Part shown: positions 13,988 to 16,156 of the stretch, piece by piece | How the letters are laid out: each line of letters begins with the position of its first letter | Numbering within the stretch: the first letter of the stretch is position 1 | Assembly (NCBI GenBank): GCA_946886875.1 | Contig: CAMPJN010000043.1 | Span: 1 to 16,156 of the forward strand | DNA: 16,156 bases | Source of the DNA: an uncultured Pseudomonas sp. | Lineage (GTDB): Bacteria; Pseudomonadota; Gammaproteobacteria; Pseudomonadales; Pseudomonadaceae | Direction of reading: 5' to 3' | Notes under the pieces: generated by a model | What the model was told of the DNA's origin: nothing | What the model saw: only the letters and a program-made list of their open reading frames with translations | Database searches by the model: none | Made by a program: the position numbers and the translations under genes

Positions 13988-14581
13988 ATGACCCATATTC
14001 TGATCGCGGCATTTGACCGCTATGCCGACGCCGAACAAGTGAAAAGCCAGCTGACGGCAGAGGGTGTCCCCCACGAGGACATTCAGCTGTCGGCATCGCG
14101 CAACCCCGACACCATCGACAACGAGCGGATGGATATCGCCGTTCACAAATATAACGAGGATTCGCTGGCCGACAGGATTGGCGACTTCTTTCGCTCGGTG
14201 TTCGGTGCCGACGCCGACAAGCACGCGGGCCGCTACCCCGAAGCGGTGCGCCGCGGCTCAACAGTGGTTACGGTAACCCTGCACAGCAAAAAGCCGATTG
14301 CCCTGGTCGAAGAGGTGATGCAGCGCAACGGCGCCATCGACATCAACGAACGCAGCACAGCCTGGTATGAGAAGGATGTGAGACCCGCCACCGCCAGCAC
14401 CGAGACCCTGACCACCGGCTACCCGGACGCCACCTCGTTCAGCAGTGGCGTGACCGACGCGGACAAGCTGACCGCCGAGGAGCTCGCCGCAGGCGACAAC
14501 GCCATTCCCGGCCGCTGGAAAAACGCCCACTCCCCCGCCCGCGACAACAGCGCCGGGCGCGTGCATATCGTGACCCGTTGA
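13988..14581 (+). CDS. Stress protein with YflT/general-stress-17M-like N-terminal domain
   Basis: 197 residues. The N-terminal ~115 residues read as an alpha/beta ferredoxin-like unit: MTHILIAAFDRYADAEQVKS, then L-T-A-E-G-V-P-H-E-D-I-Q-L-S, a helical D-R-I-G-D-F-F-R-S-V-F-G, and R-R-G-S-T-V-V-T-V-T-L. This pattern (strand, 'A-x-x-A-x-x-x-L-x-x-x-G', strand, F-F-x-x-L-F-G, A-V-R-x-G-x-x-x-V) is that of YflT/GsiB-adjacent general stress proteins in many bacteria. A variable, Asp- and Thr-rich tail follows. The ribosome site is GAAGGTGA. The protein is probably cytoplasmic. The pattern match is good but no enzymatic role is known. Confidence 0.7.
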   Translation: MTHILIAAFDRYADAEQVKSQLTAEGVPHEDIQLSASRNPDTIDNERMDIAVHKYNEDSLADRIGDFFRSVFGADADKHAGRYPEAVRRGSTVVTVTLHSKKPIALVEEVMQRNGAIDINERSTAWYEKDVRPATASTETLTTGYPDATSFSSGVTDADKLTAEELAAGDNAIPGRWKNAHSPARDNSAGRVHIVTR

Positions 14582-14603
14582 GCCTTTGTTTCACGGTGTT
14601 TAT

Positions 14604-14637
14604 TGATCGTTCCCACGCTCCAGCGTGGGAACGATCA
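14604..14637. repeat. REP-like palindrome, perfect 16-bp stem
   Basis: TGATCGTTCCCACGCT and AGCGTGGGAACGATCA pair perfectly around CC. This sequence type is a known pseudomonad intergenic repeat and can also act as a terminator for the stress gene, whose stop codon lies 22 bases before it. Confidence 0.85.
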
Positions 14638-14670
14638 GTCAGTGTTCTGAGTTCGGTAGGCGTTTGATTG

Positions 14671-14722
14671 GATCGGTCCCACGCGGCGCCGTGATCGTGA
14701 AAATGGGCACGTGGGAACGATC
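14671..14722. repeat. Degenerate REP-like repeat of the same family
   Basis: GATCGGTCCCACG (14671-14683) and CGTGGGAACGATC (14710-14722) pair with one mismatch around a 26-base spacer, which carries its own short palindromic bases. It is a second member close to 14604, so the two form a REP pair. Confidence 0.7.
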
Positions 14723-14735
14723 GAAGTCGATGGGT

Positions 14736-15152
14736 TTAACCTAACGCGCGCAGCTGTTGCTCGGCGAGGAAGTCTTCATGAAGTAACGCATCCTGCCCAG
14801 GGATGTCCATGCTGTCGTCTTCCAGCAGCGGCGTGGCGCGCTTCTGACGTAGCTTGCCAAATTGATGGCTGAGGGCGTGATTGAGCCGTTCGATGGCGCC
14901 ATCAAGGGCTTGTTCCAATGACTCGGCCTTGTGGGTGACGGAAAGTGGTTGCAGCCCTTTGGGCCGTGCTTCGATCTGGCAGCGCTTGTCCTGGGCGCCG
15001 GCTTTTTGGCCATTGTCGTCGTGAAGATGGACGACTATACGGGTCAACTCATCGTCGAAACGTTCCAGTTTGCTGGTAACACTGGCACTGACCCATTCAA
15101 CCAGACGGGCACTGCCTTCGATGTGGTTATCGCTGTGAACTTGGATTTGCAT
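14736..15152 (-). CDS. Ribosome hibernation factor-like protein (HPF/RaiA family)
   Basis: 138 residues from the ATG at 15152, which is preceded by AAGGAAAG; a longer frame to 15239 adds a Gly/Arg-rich stretch without similarity. The start M-Q-I-Q-V-H-S-D-N-H-I-E-G-S, R-L-V-E-W-V-S-A-S-V-T-S-K-L-E-R-F-D-D-E-L-T-R-I-V-V-H-L-H-D-D-N and C-Q-I-E-A-R-P-K-G form the beta-alpha-beta-beta-beta-alpha HPF/S30AE domain, ending in a helix A-L-D-G-A-I-E-R-L-N-H-A-L. Such proteins bind the decoding region of the ribosome and slow translation in stationary phase. The C-terminal acidic tail (residues 108-138) is short, unlike the dimerising domain of long HPF, so it behaves like a short-form homologue. The gene is probably expressed under stress; the two REP repeats lie past its stop codon. 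Confidence 0.85.
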   Translation of the reverse strand: MQIQVHSDNHIEGSARLVEWVSASVTSKLERFDDELTRIVVHLHDDNGQKAGAQDKRCQIEARPKGLQPLSVTHKAESLEQALDGAIERLNHALSHQFGKLRQKRATPLLEDDSMDIPGQDALLHEDFLAEQQLRALG

Positions 15153-15785
15153 AAGCTTTCCTTCTTCAACTGTTCGCGAATAGCGTCGTCTCCCAAGACG
15201 ACAACACCAGCCTACGCCATTCCTACCCGGTGTTGGCAAGCGCTAAGACGTTTGTCTGTAACAGAAAAATGCATGGGCATGATCTGCGTCAGCTCGATGC
15301 GCGAATGCGGGCTGGATATCGGCGCTGGCCATAGACCGTTCGACAGACCGCGCAAGCCCCGCTGCGCCTCGCGCTCAACGCTGCCTGGGTCGCCAATGGC
15401 GGACAAGGCTTCGCCATGTCCGCCCTGCCCACCCCTGGCAGCCGGATGAAATCCGCGGTACAGGCGCGGGCCATAAAGTCGATCTCCGGGCTGTATCTAC
15501 AGCGCCTGTTCGGCAACGCCAGCCCGGCGCAAGGCGCGATTGGATCGACCTCGACGGCGCGCAGTTCTAGCCGTTCGTCTGGCACTCGATCTGGCAGATG
15601 GACGGCATGCGCAAATTAAAATACCCGACCCATACTCTTTGTCGGTCATGCCCTGTGCGCTTGACCGAAACCCTAATAAGGATCATCAAACCAAGGGTCA
15701 CGTACCGCAACAGCAGTGCAACAGCTCGCGCAGTGAACAGTATTACGGGCAGGGTGCGCCCCTTGTTGAATAGGAGTGTTCAGCA
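15153..15785. other. Mostly non-coding region with traces of a decayed gene
   Basis: The first 180 bases should hold the promoter of the HPF-like gene, with a 7-bp hairpin GTCGTCT-ccca-AGACGAC at 15185-15202. The stretch 15335-15620 shows a broken coding pattern (see separate entry). From 15620 to 15785 I see no gene; the last bases are the ribosome site of the gene at 15786. Confidence 0.5.
15335..15620 (+). pseudogene. Probable decayed coding sequence, family unknown
   Basis: One frame from 15335 gives T-V-R-Q-T-A-Q-A-P-L-R-L-A-L-N-A-A-W-V-A-N-G-G-Q, then S-A-L-P-T-P-G-S-R-M-K-S-A-V-Q-A-R-A-I-K-S-I-S-G-L-Y-L-Q-R-L-F-G. Codons have mostly G or C in the third position. At about 15538 a +1 shift moves the pattern to another frame: D-W-I-D-L-D-G-A-Q-F, a TAG at 15568-15570, then P-F-V-W-H-S-I-W-Q-M-D-G-M-R-K-L. 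An upstream TAG at 15332-15334 also interrupts it. I cannot name the protein. The pattern may instead be chance in GC-rich DNA. Confidence 0.35.
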
Positions 15786-16156
15786 ATGTTCAATCTGCCT
15801 GAAAGTTCGAAAATCCCCCCCATGCCCGACCTGCTTCCATTCGGTGCGGAAGACGGCCCCGGCATCAGTAGCGCCAACCTCGATCCGGCCAACGTGAAGC
15901 TCAACCCCAACCTGCAATTCCCAGGGCCTGGGCAGATCGTCTTTCCGCCGATCCGCAGTGTGCGCCCCGGCTGCTGGCTGCTGAACTACAAACCCAGCGG
16001 CGCGGCCTTGGTGTCCTACGACGGAACCCTGCGGGTCGAATCGCATAGCGAGGGCCGTACTGCCAGCGGCGACCTCTATCAGCGGCCGGTGATCTTCCTG
16101 CCGGTGCCCATCGTGTCGCCCTTCCCGCAGCTGCAAGGCAAGCTCAGCGCCAGCCC
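15786..16156 (+). CDS. Unrecognised protein, N-terminal part (runs off right edge)
   Basis: The frame opens at the ATG at 15786 with AGGAG 9 bases before it and stays open to the window edge (123 codons). It begins MFNLPESSKIPPMPDLLPFG, then E-D-G-P-G-I-S-S-A-N-L-D-P, P-N-L-Q-F-P-G-P-G-Q-I-V-F-P-P-I-R-S-V-R-P-G-C-W-L-L-N-Y-K-P, and strands A-L-V-S-Y-D-G-T-L-R-V-E-S-H-S-E-G-R-T and V-I-F-L-P-V-P-I-V-S-P-F-P. It has no signal peptide. The Pro-rich start and beta-rich body suggest a domain built from short strands, but I cannot assign a family. The start codon and ribosome site make a real gene likely. Confidence 0.7.
   Translation, partial: MFNLPESSKIPPMPDLLPFGAEDGPGISSANLDPANVKLNPNLQFPGPGQIVFPPIRSVRPGCWLLNYKPSGAALVSYDGTLRVESHSEGRTASGDLYQRPVIFLPVPIVSPFPQLQGKLSAS

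Noticed and set aside
13494..14261. Minus-strand frame of 255 codons over two plus-strand genes
   Set aside because: It crosses two genes with good ribosome sites and has an Arg/Ser/Pro-rich shadow composition.
15780..16136. Minus-strand frame of 118 codons at the right edge
   Set aside because: It is antisense to a plus-strand frame that has an AGGAG site and runs open to the edge.
1..16156. CRISPR array or tandem direct-repeat array
   Set aside because: No regularly spaced repeats were seen; the only direct repeat is the two-copy 133-bp element, 1.8 kb apart.

Overview
The window looks like a chromosomal accessory segment of a Pseudomonas-type gammaproteobacterium. The evidence is an OprD-family porin, a pseudomonad-style REP palindrome family (CGTTCCCACGCT / AGCGTGGGAACG type), a tRNA-Asn 3' fragment of the pseudomonad type, GC-rich codon use and several lipoproteins with good lipoboxes. 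The species cannot be fixed from sequence alone.

Left part (1-6250), a probable amino-acid or imino-compound uptake and catabolism cluster: a truncated ornithine cyclodeaminase/mu-crystallin-like gene on the minus strand, a divergent FAD-dependent DAO-type oxidoreductase, an OprD-like porin, a two-domain GNAT acetyltransferase and a bicupin. The porin and the GNAT-bicupin unit are each preceded by a copy of the same 133-bp sequence (about 81% identical, no gaps), which suggests shared control. Two intrinsic terminators separate the porin from the GNAT gene. A solitary tatA-like gene follows.

Middle (6870-7860), a scar of a lost mobile element: the last 48 bp of a tRNA-Asn gene without its 5' part, a perfect hairpin, the first ~105 codons of a ParA/Soj-like gene broken by a one-base frameshift, a truncated and frameshifted IS630-type transposase end on the minus strand, and a short orphan reading-frame tail inside small inverted repeats. 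This layout fits the parA-proximal end of a pKLC102/PAGI/ICE-type element integrated at a tRNA gene and then decayed by IS insertion and deletion.

Right part (7940-16156), scattered housekeeping and stress genes with no single pathway: an SMP-30/NHL-like lipoprotein, a CsbD-like protein (convergent, sharing a bidirectional terminator), a short DUF861-type cupin, a DJ-1/PfpI protein, two convergent lipoproteins with a palindrome between them, an unrecognised periplasmic protein, a YflT-like stress protein, an HPF/RaiA-like ribosome-associated protein, a probable decayed gene, and an unrecognised gene running off the right edge. Three REP-like palindromes of one family lie after the short cupin and between the stress protein and the HPF-like gene.

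No clearly new multi-gene system was found. The most distinctive signals are the duplicated 133-bp upstream element and the composite integration scar.
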